A stretch of 64,000 nucleotides of DNA from Siphonodentalium dalli (Eukaryota > Mollusca > Scaphopoda > Gadilida > Siphonodentaliidae): contig CP136069.1 of the NCBI GenBank assembly GCA_032622095.1, forward strand, positions 87,688,958-87,752,957. Direction: 5' to 3'. Every line of letters starts with the position of its first letter. The first letter of the stretch is position 1. The notes under the pieces were generated by a model that saw only the letters and a program-made list of their open reading frames with translations, did no database searches and was not told where the DNA came from. The position numbers and the translations under genes were made by a program. Below are positions 48,559 through 60,033 of the stretch, one piece after another.

Positions 48559-48785
48559 TAATTGTTTGTGAAATAAATGGGAAAATTATCGGAAAGTTAT
48601 CGGCAATACACAACATAACTTTCGAACTTTTATCGGGAAATATTTGGGAACTCAGCGTGTTATCGGAATATTTAGATGTGGTATCGGAATATTTTCGGAA
48701 AATCGCGACCGCTCTATCGGGATCTATCGGGAAAGTTAGAAGATAGTTTTTGAGTTATCGGGATATTTATCGGGATCCCGATAGT
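48555..48785. repeat. TATCGGGAAA motif cluster, right
   Basis: TATCGGAAAGTTATCGGC, TATCGGGAAATATT and TATCGGGATCCCGATAG recur. Possible partner of 43640-43850. Confidence 0.45.
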
Positions 48786-48889
48786 AGTTTTGAGATGACC
48801 CCTTAGGATATCAGCTCGATACTTAGAGAGACAGGCAGATTAAAAAAATAATGTTTCCCCGATATTACAAAGAATAACTTGAGAACGGA

Positions 48890-49070
48890 AAATGTGATCA
48901 GAACCATTGACCACTCTTCTGAATATCCACATGGTAGTGAACATCACTACCAAATTTTATTGGGATCGGAAAACCTGTGGTTGTGATATCTGTTAGGCAA
49001 GGCAGACTGATTGAGGACAAGATGCATGTAGTCCAGTATACCCACCATTCCCTTCGGTTGTGAGGGTGTG
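48890..49070. repeat. Interspersed repeat K, copy 2 (partial)
   Basis: AGTGAACATCACTACCAAAT and CAGTATACCCACCATTCCCT landmarks. It ends about 25 bp past the donor of linker exon 5. Confidence 0.65.
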
Positions 49071-49092
49071 AAAAGGCTACATTAAGGCTCAC

Positions 49093-49125
49093 CATTTTTA
49101 GATGTTGTTGTCATGTTATTCATAT
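49093..49125 (-). CDS. Exon 5: 33-bp Thr-rich linker micro-exon
   Basis: This is a very short phase 1-1 exon with acceptor TTCTCTTCTTTCAG and donor G|GTGAGCC. It encodes NMNNMTTTSKN including the split first codon. The Thr run and the NMT sequon suggest a glycosylated stalk between the EGF and CRD modules. Support comes from good splice sites, the correct phase, and a paralogous copy at 42447-42485 with similar flanks. It is too short to identify by homology alone; transcript evidence would settle it. Confidence 0.6.
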
Positions 49126-49587
49126 CTGAAAGAAGAGAATGATTGATATATAATTTTTAATCACTTACTAATCCTTTGAATTTTTAACTGCTTGGGCATA
49201 GGAAGTTGCTGTGCCCTCTGATCATGGTACATAGCAACAAATCATTTAGATATAAAATAAACAGTATAGTCTGGCCACCGAGTCAAAATGCTTGTTTTCA
49301 CATATAAAGTTTTTATCTCAGTGGATTTCGGTGGTCTAGAGCACCATTATGAAGAATCCACTGGCTGACAGCCTTAAAGAATTTAAGATAGTGAAAACAA
49401 AATGGAGGTCAAAATAGCCATCCTTCTGACAAAGAGTTCGTTTCTACTGGAAAATGAGTTTCAATGACACCGTATCTCAACTGGAAATGGGATCATGCCA
49501 TATTATATTACAGTGTGATAGTTTATATGCTGATCTAACTAGAGGTTACTCTGAAGATGCACAAACAGTTTGGGATTAATCAGATGA

Positions 49588-50418
49588 AAACATGGACGCC
49601 AGCAGCCATCTTGGATTTTACATTTGATTCAATCAACAAACATTGCAGCTAGCCCATATCTATTTGAGAAATATTTTACAGCCATGATGGGAGCTAATGA
49701 ATGATTGTTTTATGAAAAGCTATGGCTGCTTGGATTTTACTCTTTGCATGACTAAATCCTTCGGTGCACCATACAGCCCTACAAACCACATCACTCATCA
49801 AATCATCACCAAACTTTATTAGGGATCTTCCGATGACTTCTAGATGGGAGCTAACAAATTCGCTTGCAAATGGCCATCTTAGATTTTCACACTTTTATAA
49901 CTTATTTGGTAATCAGTGAGTTGGCAGGTCTTTAGTTGTGATTTTGTCTCATATTTAGCAAATAGTGTAGTAATTAAGGCTTGGGTTTTATTCACTATTG
50001 TATTTAAATTTATATTTTAAGTGTTTGTGTTTGAAAATTAATATCAATGTTATTGTGTTTATTCAATACACTGATCCATGTGCAGGTGGCCCATGTGAGA
50101 ACGGATGGGTAGTCTTAGTACCAACTCTAGTTCATTCTTGAGTAATACTTCTTTGTTGACCCATTCTTTACTAAATGGATTCTCCCACCCAGTTATGAAA
50201 GTATATGACATACTAGCTAATGTTTCACACAGTGTGAGCGGGAGACATGCTGAGCTATGTAAGACAACATACTAGTTAAGTTCTCTCACTGTGCCAGCAC
50301 AATTTTTCGTGCTGCAGACAGCATCAAATTCTAATAAATTTAATGACAAAAACTGGACAAAAGGTCACATATTTATTTCTATTGGAAACATAAATGTTCT
50401 ACACATGCTATTTATGCC
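49588..50418. repeat. Left arm of an ~830-bp inverted repeat
   Basis: The reverse complement of this stretch aligns over its whole length with 52520-53353. Shared landmarks include a CTAGCTGCAATGTTTGTTGA segment, an 'AAATCTAAGATGGCC' segment, the decayed EGF exon, and the ACTGGACAAAAGGTCA segment at the inner end. The arms differ by scattered substitutions and small indels. Confidence 0.8.
50068..50115 (+). pseudogene. Inverted decayed EGF exon copy
   Basis: This is a plus-strand copy of the 52810-52856 relic, reading TDPCAGGPCENGWV then a stop. It carries the same AG-to-AT loss at the acceptor. It sits inside the left arm of the large inverted repeat, so it was made by inverted duplication after the exon had already decayed. 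It is on the wrong strand for the gene. Confidence 0.72.
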
Positions 50419-50827
50419 ATTTTTGTGGGAGTGCCAAAGGATGCAGTAATACTAATAGAAAGAGTGAACTCTGAGATGGCTCCCATATAGAGGTCACCCA
50501 GAAGATCCAATGAATTATCAGTGGGACCTCCTTCTTTGCGGTAAAGGATTCAAAAGTAGGCGGTAGGCTTCATTGTGACTGCAGTCATCACCTATTTGTT
50601 TTTAGGAAACCGCAGATGACATGAAGTAATAATGTCAACTATGCGTGAGATGTATGGTGTGGTATGTGTCATGTAATAGATATTATTCATATTTTTTATA
50701 AGCACCAAAAGTAATTGTTCTACTGACCTGGAAAAATGTTGTCAAAGTGCATAAAATGTGCCGCACAACTCAAAAGTAATAATAATAAAATGTTGCCGAC
50801 AACAGCCCAACCCCTGGGGCTCTCTGC

Positions 50828-51719
50828 AGGATACACTATATAAACGCAGTTTGCAAATGGTCCCTAGACTGGCAAGTTCGATACAACTCAGCAAAAATCC
50901 ATGTCATACACTTCAGACATAACAACCCAAGAATAGAGTTCTTCATGAAGACACACCATTGAATCCACCAATCATAGTAATTAGCACGTGCGAAAAAGAC
51001 CTAGGAGTGAATGTTGATGATATACTTAAATTTGATATCCAAATAAATCAAATATGCAATCGAGCGTATAAGACCCTAGGTATTATAAGGAGAACATTTA
51101 CAACACTCGACCCAGAAACATTTCGGGCAATCTATATCAGCATGATTCGACCAATAATAGAGTACTGCAATACGGCATGGGATCCACACCTGCATTATCA
51201 ATGCATTGCACTAGAACAAGTGCAACGGAGAGCAACTAAAATGGTTCCCCAATTCAGAAAACTAGAGTATCGAGAGAGACTAATTAAACTCAACTTGATG
51301 TCAGTTAAATATCGAAGATTCAGGGGAGATTTAATTGAGACATATAAGATGTTAAATGGACATTACAATTTGGACACCAGTCAGCACCAGTTGCCTTTTT
51401 CAAATGTCTCCATACACAACAAGAGGAAATAGCAGGAAATTATATAAACAAAAGTTCAACAAGAATGTTGGAAAATTCTTCTTCACGCAGCGTGTGGTTT
51501 CGTCTTGGAATAGTCTGCCAGACATATCGTTCAACTAAAATCTCTGTATGAATTTAAGACTAACATAGACGCTTACTTCTATCACTTGAAGTATGATTAC
51601 GAATACGTCAATTGATATACTCACACTAATATGCAAATCCATTAATTTATTCAATTGTACCGGAACTAAAAGTCAAATGACTTGTTCTGAGATAATGATG
51701 ATGATGATGATAATAATGG
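50828..51719 (+). pseudogene. 5'-truncated CR1/L2-like LINE, reverse transcriptase C-terminus
   Basis: The translation carries the hallmark end of a CR1/L2-type ORF2: CKWSLDWQVRYNSAKIHVIH, then CEKDLGVNVDD, IRPIIEYCNTAWDP, LEQVQRRATKMVP, YRERLIKLNLMS and FRGDLIETYKMLNG. It then reads KLYKQKFNKNVGKFFFTQRV and WNSLPD. The frame shifts near 50957, 51420 and 51540 and contains stops, so it is dead. The 3' end is a GAT/GATAAT microsatellite at 51691-51719, like the short tandem tails of CR1 and L2 elements. It lies in the loop of the inverted repeat. Confidence 0.85.
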
Positions 51720-52069
51720 CCTATAAGACGGTTTTCAGCAGGCCATGCAGTCTGTCAGAGCATGTGGTTTTTGTTGCCAAAAATTAGTGAGGTCATATTA
51801 ATAAAGTCAGATGTCTGCGGCCTCTTTTACATCGACCGATAATGCTTATCGCTAACTTTACAGGATAGAGTATAACCATGGTTTTATTTTTGATATACAC
51901 ATGTACCAGTATGCATATACATGTACGCATATTAGTGAGTGACTTGAGTAGCTACGAGAAAGTGAACCCATGGTTGAGGAATACCCCCCCCATCACACAT
52001 TACATCGTATTAAATAACCCATATGAACCCCACACACAATTCAGAAGAGCTGAGCAATGTATATATATT

Positions 52070-52415
52070 CATCGAAAATCGTTCATATTTGATAGCTCCC
52101 ATCTACATGTGTTCACAATTAATTTTGCCTACAAAATAAAAAATATGTTCTGGCCATAAATAAGGGCTGTTATTAGGCTGAGGGTGTGCCGATGGATTCA
52201 AATTTGATATCCAAGATGGCTGCTGGTGGCCATGTTTTTCATCGAAATTCGAAAAAAATTAATGGCTCACATCTATAGGTTACCCTGAAGCTACATATGA
52301 AGTTTGGTGAAGATTGGATGAGGATGTGGCCGAAGGAAATCGTTGGTGCACGGACAGACAGATGCCAACCCATGGCAATAGCTCAAACTATGTGTTGTCA
52401 AGTTGAGGTAAAAAT
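52070..52415. repeat. Interspersed repeat M, copy 4
   Basis: CTCCCATCTACATGTG, GATATCCAAGATGGCTGCTG and CATATGAAGTTTGGTGA landmarks, ending CAATAGCTCAAACTATG and AGTTGAGGTAAAAATGC. Confidence 0.7.
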
Positions 52416-52519
52416 GCTAAATTTTTTCCCATATTTTGGTTGAATTGTATGCCTATCAACCTGTCTTGCAAAGCAATGTAGTGTCAGAAAAATCTTGACA
52501 ATGAAGATGCAATGCAGGG

Positions 52520-53353
52520 GGCATAAATAGCATCTGTAAAACATTTTTGTTGCAAATAGAAATAAATATTTGACCTTTTGTCCAGTTTTTGTCATTAAAT
52601 TTATTAGAATTTGATGCTGTCTGCAGCACGAAAATTGTGCTGGCACAGAGAACTTAACTAGTATGTTGTCTTACATAGCTCACACTGCGTGAAAAATTAA
52701 CTAGTATGTCATATATAATACACTTTCATAACTGGGTGGGAGAAACCATTTAGTAAAGAATGGGTCAACAAAGAAGTATTACTCTAGAATGAACTAGAGT
52801 TGGTACTAAGGCTACCCACCCATTCTCACATGGGCCAAATGCACATGGATCAGTGTATTGAATAAACACAAAAACATTGATATTAATTTTCAAAAACAGA
52901 CACTTAAAATATAAATTAAAATACAATATAAGTGAATAAAACCCAAGCCCTACTACACTATTTGCTTAATATGGGACAAAATCACAACTAAAGACATGTC
53001 AACCCACTGATTTCCAATTTGGTTATAAAAGTGTGAAAATCTAAGATGGCCGTTTCGAAGCAAATTTGATAGCTCCCATCTAGAAGTCATTGGAAGATCC
53101 CTCTGAAGTTTGGTGACGATTTGATGAGTGATGTGGTTTGTAGGGCTGTGTGGTGCACCGAAGGAATTAGTCATGCAAAGTGTAAAATCCAAGCAGCCAT
53201 ATTTTTCATAAAACAATCATCCATTAGCTCCCATCTAGGGCTGATCCTAAACATGGCTGTAAAATATTTGTCCAATAGATATGGGCTAGCTGCAATGTTT
53301 GTTGAAGTTGATTCAAATGTAAAATCCAAGATGGCTGCTGCGGCCATGTTTTT
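52520..53353. repeat. Right arm of the ~830-bp inverted repeat
   Basis: Partner of 49588-50418; the loop is about 2.1 kb and contains a LINE relic. This arm is in the gene's orientation and flanks EGF exon 4, so it is probably the source copy. Part of its inner end is repeated again at 57850-58070. Confidence 0.8.
52810..52856 (-). pseudogene. Decayed EGF exon copy (first half only)
   Basis: Read on the minus strand, this stretch matches the start of EGF exons 3 and 4. It reads TDPCAFGPCENGWVA, preceded by the same pyrimidine-poor intron tail, but the acceptor AG has become AT (TTCAAT). After CENGW the similarity stops and a repeat related to TTAACCCTTTC elements takes over, so the last four cysteines are gone. 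Intron at 52870-52940 also matches that behind exon 4. It is a dead exon, not counted in the gene. Confidence 0.75.
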
Positions 53354-53498
53354 CAATAAAGTTTTATGGCTCCCATCTAGAGGTCACCTCCAAAAATCCA
53401 TATGCAGCTTGGTGATGATCGGATGAGGGATGCAGCCTGTTGGGTGTGCCGAAGGAAATAGTAGACAGACGATAGATGGCAATAGCTCAAACTTTACT

Positions 53499-54050
53499 TG
53501 TCAGGTTGAGTTAAATATCAGTTAAAACACTACTTTCCTGTACTTACTTGTCTCACAGTTCCGACCATGGAATGGGTACTGGCAAGCACAATAATATGTG
53601 TCATTCTTTTGACGGCATGACCCTCCGTTCTGGCATGGGTATGATGCACATCGATCAGTGTCTTGAATATACACAATAACAATGATATTAGTTTTCACAC
53701 ACAGATACACACTTTAAATATAAATTAAAATACGATAGTGCATAAACAGTAAGACCTCTCTAAAACGAACACCCTTCAGACCGGCCCTTCTGTTCGGTTT
53801 ATAGAAAATTGCACTATCATCAGAATATATTGCCGTCGTTACTAAGAGTGTCGATACAAAAAATCCTCATTATTGACTAATTAAAATTATTCAATAAACT
53901 ACCGAATAAAATATAAATATAAACACTAGAAACATGGTACATAATAAGAACTAAAACATGGTATATTAAGACATAATACATGTATACTGATAAGACAGGA
54001 AACATGGAATGATAAATTTTAAGGTGATTCACATTTTGTTTAAATGTCGC
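53499..54050. repeat. Tandem duplication, unit 1 (carries EGF exon 4)
   Basis: This 552-bp unit aligns with 54051-54617 across exon, splice sites and introns. It includes the left end of a pogo-like element (CAGTAAGACCTCTCTAAAAC at 53746). It ends with GATTCACATTTTGTTTAAAT, as does the second unit. Confidence 0.85.
53548..53661 (-). CDS. Exon 4: EGF-like domain 3
   Basis: This 114-bp exon is phase 1-1, with acceptor TATTCAAG and donor GTAAGT. It encodes TDRCASYPCQNGGSC, RQKNDTYYCAC and QYPFHGRNC, a canonical six-cysteine EGF with C4-x-C5 spacing. NDT is a possible N-glycosylation sequon. It is the downstream partner of a 552-bp tandem duplication that includes exon 3. The two differ at many codons but share the CQNGGSC core, the splice sites and about 50 bp of intron at each side. 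The intron just past the donor begins with the tail of an interspersed repeat. Confidence 0.93.
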
Positions 54051-54617
54051 TGTCAGATTGAGCTAAAAATTGGGTTAAACACTTATTTCCTGTACTTACT
54101 TATCTCACAATTCTGGCCACGGAATGGGTACCGGCAACCAAAACACCTATATGTGCCATTCATTGAACTGCATGACCCTCCGTTCTGACATGGGTGTAAT
54201 ACACATGGATCTGTGTCTTGAATAAACAAAATAACAATGATATTAATGTTCACACACAGACACGACACTTTAGATATAAATTAAAATACGATAGTGCATA
54301 AACAGTAAAACCTCTCTAAACCAACACCCTTGAAACCGGCCCTTCTGTTCCGTTTAGAGAGGTATTCTGTCTACAGAAAATATCACTATCATTGGAATAT
54401 ATTGCCGCCGTTACTAAGAGTGGTCGAGACACAAAAGCCTCATTATTGATTCATTAAACTTATTCAATAAACTACCAAATAAAATATAAATATAAACAAT
54501 AGATAAAGCAAGGTACAATAAGAACTAAAAATGGTATATTATGACAGAATACATGTATAGATAAGACAGGAAACATGGAAACGATAAATTTTAAGGTGAT
54601 TCACATTTTGTTTAAAG
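54051..54617. repeat. Tandem duplication, unit 2 (carries EGF exon 3)
   Basis: Partner of 53499-54050, about 15 bp longer through indels. The exon copies start exactly 555 bp and end exactly 552 bp apart. Because each unit carries a pogo-like end, that element was present before the duplication. Confidence 0.85.
54100..54216 (-). CDS. Exon 3: EGF-like domain 2, unusual C4-C5 spacing
   Basis: This 117-bp exon is phase 1-1, with acceptor TTATTCAAG and donor GTAAGT. It encodes TDPCVLHPCQNGGSC, then SSMNGTYRCFGC, then RYPFRGQNC: six cysteines of an EGF-like module. The fourth and fifth cysteines are separated by two residues (C-F-G-C), where the family normally has one. NGT is a possible N-glycosylation sequon. 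Exon and flanking intron form a tandem duplicate with the next exon. The acceptor and donor are intact, so I call it coding, but one extra codon in a conserved loop may relax the fold. Confidence 0.9.
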
Positions 54618-56059
54618 ATACGGGCGCCTTCCCTGTGGATATAGGTTTTAAAACATTGCAGTCACATCCACTAAAACCGCCATAATCAGAAAGAATATTA
54701 TGTAATAGAGATATGTTGTTCTTATTCAAATAATAAATATGGCATAGATTGCATATTATTGATGTGTTTGTACCCTTGGTTATGTAAACAAACATAAAAA
54801 AGTTACGTTACGATTGTTTATAGACAAACACTCAAAACTACCTTAATGTCCAATGAAAATGTTCCGTTGCGCTAGCTGTGCAATGCATAGATAAAATTAT
54901 TGCCACAATCAATAATCGCTTTCAAATCACACCAAATTTTATTTTAATCAACCCATTCTACCCGCTGTCAGTTCAAAATAAATCTAATCCACGTTACTTC
55001 ATGATTGGGAAATGATCAGACAGAAAACGTGTACATAATATAATTGTTCTTGCAAAGAGATGAATATTTTTCAATCTAGTTAGTATTTTTTCCTAACCTA
55101 TGTACGGTAATACGTACCAAATAAAGAATTTTACGATGAATCATATTGTGAGTTGTAAGGTGTAAGCGCACCAAATTAGGAGTTTTACAACCGACGTAAA
55201 ACGCGTGATTCTAAATAAAGAAATGCGCAATATCGTGACTCACCTTATAAACGATCAACTGTGCTTTTTGCGAGAAACTAAACAACAGTCAAAGTGTATT
55301 TTCTCAGACACAAACGTGTTTTGTGAATAATATGGCATTCATATCATCATTATGCTATACTATATAATATATTTTTGAGAAAATTTTCATAATTTGCTAA
55401 TGTTATTTCTAAATGTTAACCTACAACGAAGGTCGTTGCATACTTTATGCTGAGCTCGTTTGAAGGCTTTGGTGCAGACTAGGGATCCTTTATAAGTTTA
55501 ACTTTTGGGTTTAAATTCAACTCCGGGGCTGTAGTTTTCTTGATGGCTTACTCATTGTGATAGGTCAATTAAAACTGTTATGGTGACAATACAGCAGCAG
55601 CGTGTACTTTGAACGAATTAGTGTTTCATCCAATAACTGATGAAAAACAAAGTTTCAGTGATCTAATTCACTGTGAAGTCACCATTGTTCACTCAAGTAT
55701 GAAATAAGCAAACACCTAATCAGACACCTGCTGCTAGAATCCAGTTCAAAGTGTTCGCCAACAAAGCACGCTAATTAAATCGGTATGTAAAACAGTACGA
55801 AACTACTTTACCTATGTGCAAGCAAGTTCGGTTTGTATCACTTTTCACATTTTTACGTGGTATTTTGAGATAAAAATTAGTATGTTTGTTCACTTATGGA
55901 CTAAAAAAAGCTGTCCAAAGTTCCGAGTAGAGAGATTAAGTTTAGAGAAGTAAGTTTTAGTGAGAATTAATGCACTTGGGTGAATTCAAGCTTGGACAAT
56001 TTGTTTGGCATGGAGAGGGATTCGGTTTATACTGGGTCTGGTTTGGAGAGGTTTTACTG
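54303..56059. mobile_element. Pogo/Tigger-like non-autonomous DNA transposon
   Basis: The left end CAGTAAAACCTCTCTAAACC and the right end, whose reverse complement reads CAGTAAAACCTCTCCAAACC, are terminal inverted repeats of the pogo/Tigger type. TA follows the right end; the left flank reads AA, so the duplication is imperfect. No transposase frame is recognisable in the 1.76 kb between. Confidence 0.6.
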
Positions 56060-56749
56060 TACAACATCCTTCATAAACGAGAGCCCGATCATGAAATGTT
56101 TAATTCTTTTAACGGTTCTCACCTGTGGAGAACGTCATGGAGACCCATCAGTAAAAATGAGTGGAACGAACCCAAATTAAAACTTGACCAATATTTTCAT
56201 GTGAGTATTTCATACACAAATTTGAAAACAATCATAACTAAAACTAAAGGGTCAACATGGGTCATAATTGTGGCAAAAATGAGTAGACCGAACCCAAATT
56301 CAAACTTGACCTGTACTATCATGTTAGTAGTCCATATACCAAATTTGAAAACAATTCGATAAATGTAACTAAAGTTATCACCTGGATTGAAGGAAAATGT
56401 TTGAATTATTGCACTTGATAGCACATGTTTATAGGAATGATTGGAAGGGTCAATATTTTCTATATAGCGATAGATAGCAATAACTATATAGGAGTGGGGC
56501 ATGTCATCATAAACATGCACAGAAAATATGAACATGATCTGATAAAAAATACATTTCTTGCATCATTTAGCAGGAGTCTAAGCCATGGATAGACAGGAAG
56601 ACCAGTGAATGACGGATGGTTGATGAGGACATCAGAATTATGTCTATCAAACATGGTATGGTTACAAATAACAAGGGGTATGCATCTAAGATGCTTTTGT
56701 CAAGTTTTTTGGCAGTCGAACTAAACTTCTGCCAATAAGGTGCACAACT

Positions 56750-57770
56750 CCGGGAAAAAAAGTCGGACGGTGGTGTATTATTGCAATAGACCTATATACC
56801 AAATATCAATTGAATCTGTTAATATATCATTGAGTTATCGCACTAACTAAAAAAAATTCGGACAAACCAGGTTTTCGAACTCGTCCGAGATATTGTTGCA
56901 AGAGACTCATATACCAAATATTGTTTAAATCGGTTAATATTTCATTGAGTTATCGCGCTAACGGTGATAACATTGCTAAAAATAGACAAACTAAGACCCA
57001 TAACTCCATGAAAAAAATTCGGACAAACCTGATTTTCGAACTTGTCCGAGATATTGTTGCAGGAGAGTCATATACCAAATATTGTTGAAATAGGTTAATA
57101 TTTCATCGAGTTATATATCGCGCTAACGGTGATAAAATTGCTAAAAATAGATAAACTAAGACCCATAACTCCGGGAAAAAAATTCGGACAAACCTGGTTT
57201 TCGAACTCGTCCGAGATATTGTTTCAAGAGACTCATACCAAATATTGTTTAAGTCGGTTAATATTTCATCGAGTTATCGTGCTAACGGTGATAAAATTGC
57301 TAAAAATAGACAAACTAAGACCCATAACTCTGGAAAAAAAATTCGTACAAACCTGGTTTTCGAACTCGTCCGAGATATTGTTGCAAGAGACTCATATATC
57401 AAATATGGTTTGAATCGATTAATATTTTATTCAGTTATCGCGCTAACGGTGAAAAAAATGCTAAAAATAGACAATATAAGGCCCATAACTCCGGGGACAA
57501 AATTCGGACAAACCTGGTTTTCGAACTCGTCCGAGATATTGTTGCAAGAGACTCATATATCAAATATGGTTGTAATCAGTTAATATTTGATTGAGTTATC
57601 GCGCTAACAGGTGATAAAATTGAAAAAAAGTCATCAAAGATGGATAACTCTTGTCAAAAAGTTCGGACGTGACCCATTTTCTACAGGCAGTTAATAGTCA
57701 TTGGGAGCAACTCACATACCAAATTTTTGAATCCGTTCACAAATGTCAAAGTTATAAGGCATTCTTTAGG
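56750..57770. repeat. ~161-bp tandem array
   Basis: CGAACTCGTCCGAGATATTG recurs near 56876, 57038, 57199, 57360 and 57520, alternating with GAGTTATCGCGCTAACGGTG. It ends in a CCCGCCCGCCCGCCCGCC tract and AAGTCGAGTTTTTG. Frames of 94 and 112 residues in it repeat each other and are not genes. Confidence 0.85.
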
Positions 57771-58272
57771 TCCGCCCACCCGCCCGCCCGCCCGCCCGCC
57801 AACCGCCCCTTGTCAAACCATAAGTCGAGTTTTTGAAAAACTCGACTAAAAATGCTAAATTCCTTCCTATATTATGGTTGAATATTGTATGCCTATCAAC
57901 CTTCCTTGAAAAGCAATGTAGTGACAGCAAAATCTTAACAATGAACATGCAATGCAGGGGCATAAATAGCATGTATAGAACATTTATGTTGCCAATAGAA
58001 ATAAACATTTGTCCTCTTGTCCAGTTTTTGTCATTAAAATTATTAGAATTTGATGCTGTCATCTTGATTTTGGGGTTTTCAATGGTATAGTTCCATTTTT
58101 TTTGGTTTAATTTTGAAACCCCTTCGATAAAGGCGGTATGTTTAACTTTAAATGTACCAACTATGTTAGGACTGCCAGTACAGAGACATGCAAATTGTAA
58201 GAACTATTACAATTATTCATCACATAAGTTGAAAGTTTGTAATAGGAGCAATAAAATTATCAAAAGAAAATA

Positions 58273-58475
58273 AGAAGTGCCCTAAATAATCGACTCCTTA
58301 ACCACAGCGGAATTATGGGTAACTTTTCAGGATTTAGTCGGAAATATGGCTTGTTGCCATTCATCGGAAAGCTCTCTGAGTGATGAATGGCAACAAGCCA
58401 TATTTCCGACTAAATCCTGAAAAGTTACCCATAATTCTGATGTGGTTAAGGATTCGGTTATTTAGGGCATAAATG
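58273..58475. mobile_element. Hairpin MITE, family A copy 11
   Basis: About 203 bp, full palindrome with a worn left tip. It ends 45 bp past the donor of EGF exon 2. Confidence 0.8.
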
Positions 58476-58520
58476 TATGCCCTTTACCTTAATTTTCCTT
58501 TGAAAATGATGTTTACTTAC

Positions 58521-58631
58521 TTATTTCACATCTATCTCCGTCATAGCCAGGAATGCAAAGACACTCGATTTGACCAGATTCTGAAGTGCACATTCCATTA
58601 TGTCCACATGGATCAGATGCACATAAATCCT
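58521..58631 (-). CDS. Exon 2: EGF-like domain 1
   Basis: This 111-bp exon is phase 1-1, with acceptor TTGTTTCAG and donor GTAAGT. It encodes one complete EGF-like module with six cysteines: C-x4-C-x5-C-x8-C-x-C-x8-C. Residues CIPGYDGDRC form the usual C-terminal turn. The sequence DLCASDPCGHNGMC fits a plain EGF; a calcium-binding consensus is weak (D-L rather than D-x-D/N-E). The exon joins the preceding MAM exon through a GAG codon. It is distinct in sequence from the next two EGF exons, so it is an older member. A TA-type hairpin MITE ends 45 bp past the donor. Confidence 0.93.
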   Translation of the reverse strand, partial: RIYVHLIHVDIMECALQNLVKSSVFAFLAMTEIDVK

Positions 58632-59855
58632 CTGAAACAAATCAATTGCAATTAACCAATTCTTCACTAAATGGAACCTCCAATTCTGTCACTTAAGAAA
58701 TAACTCTTGTTTCGATTAACTCTTTCAACACCCACCGAAATTGCGATGCTAAATTTGTTAGGACACCGGGTTTACACAGTATATATGGAAATTCTGCATA
58801 TCAGATGTAGGGCATTTATACAAGTATTTATAGATATTAAAGGTGGCATTTATACAAGTATTTATAGATAAATTATGGTAGGTATTGAAACCCATATTTT
58901 GTAATGACCAGTGATGACTACCCATCAATTTGCATGACCTGCCGATGGATGTCATCACATAATTATGGCAATATCACCATGGTAACGTATGTCAGGGGTG
59001 AATGGGTGCATAAAATACATTTGACTCAATAAATACCAAACTCACTTGCATATAGTTAGTTATCATTAATATATGCATAACTTGTCATAGTTCTAGCATA
59101 TGTGGTGATTAGGAATGTAATTAGCAGGTGCCCAATGAGCATGATGACCAGTACTACTATGCACAAATAGACGTTATTTGACCGAAATAGACACATTTTC
59201 CCGTATTTAGGTTCACATGTATCTACTTGTGATTATGCTGATGAATTATGAGTAACATTTCCAACTACAATAACTGCCATTGTCCTCATTGCATTCCCAA
59301 ATGTGTATGCATGTTGATGCCATGCTTATAACATGCACCCGCAGCTATTATTATTGAATTGATACTGTTGCGGTATGGTCATTTGCATAACATGGTGTCA
59401 AAAATAGGAGACAATAGACGGATACCACAAATAAAAATAGTTAGAAAGGGCAACACAATAATCTTCTTTTTCAGAAACATGTCATGTTGTTATCAGTATG
59501 TGTTTGTATTAAACAATAATAAACCAAATCGGTATCTGACTCAAAACACCACACCTGTTTCAGTAAACCAATGTTTTAGTAAATCCCAAAATAGTATTTG
59601 AGACATATTTATAATTAGGCCGGGAACATTTCTTTATGACCGCACATACCATGTTAGGTCTGCATACACACCAATAAATTAGTTATGACACAGAATATCA
59701 CCCAAGGGATATCCAAGTCACTAACCAATAAATTAATTTGTATATCCCTATAAATATTGTATTAATTCTGTAACGCACAAAGTGCTTTACAGTAATTTAA
59801 TTTTTCTCCTTTTTGAGATAAACTGGATAACCTTAATCGAAACAAGAGTTATTTC
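58632..59855. other. Intron 1-2, nothing coding recognised
   Basis: A small direct repeat (ATTTATACAAGTATTTATAGAT) occurs twice at 58815-58870. The 80-residue frame at 59359-59601 has no recognisable feature. Confidence 0.5.
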
Positions 59856-59980
59856 TTAACCCTTTCAGTGCCAAGTCCGATTTTTGTATCAACCCATATT
59901 GCCTTGATCATTTTTAAAATTTATTGATTATAATAATGTGATACATTGATGGAATGAGCTCTAAGAGCTGAAAGGGTTAA
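59856..59980. mobile_element. Short TTAA MITE (CCCTTTCAG ends)
   Basis: 125 bp: TTAA-CCCTTTCAGTGCCA to AGAGCTGAAAGGG-TTAA. Only the tips are inverted repeats; the centre is AT-rich. A piggyBac-type non-autonomous element is inferred. Confidence 0.75.
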
Positions 59981-60033
59981 ATGACTGAATGGGATAATAA
60001 TCAGTCAATATATATTTAAAATGAAAAAAGTAT

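Noticed and set aside
54601-54795. Minus-strand frame with several cysteines, considered as another EGF or linker exon
   Set aside because: Cysteine spacing fits no module, and it lies within the pogo-like element.
57129-57583. 94- and 112-residue frames with internal similarity
   Set aside because: They are successive units of the 161-bp tandem array.
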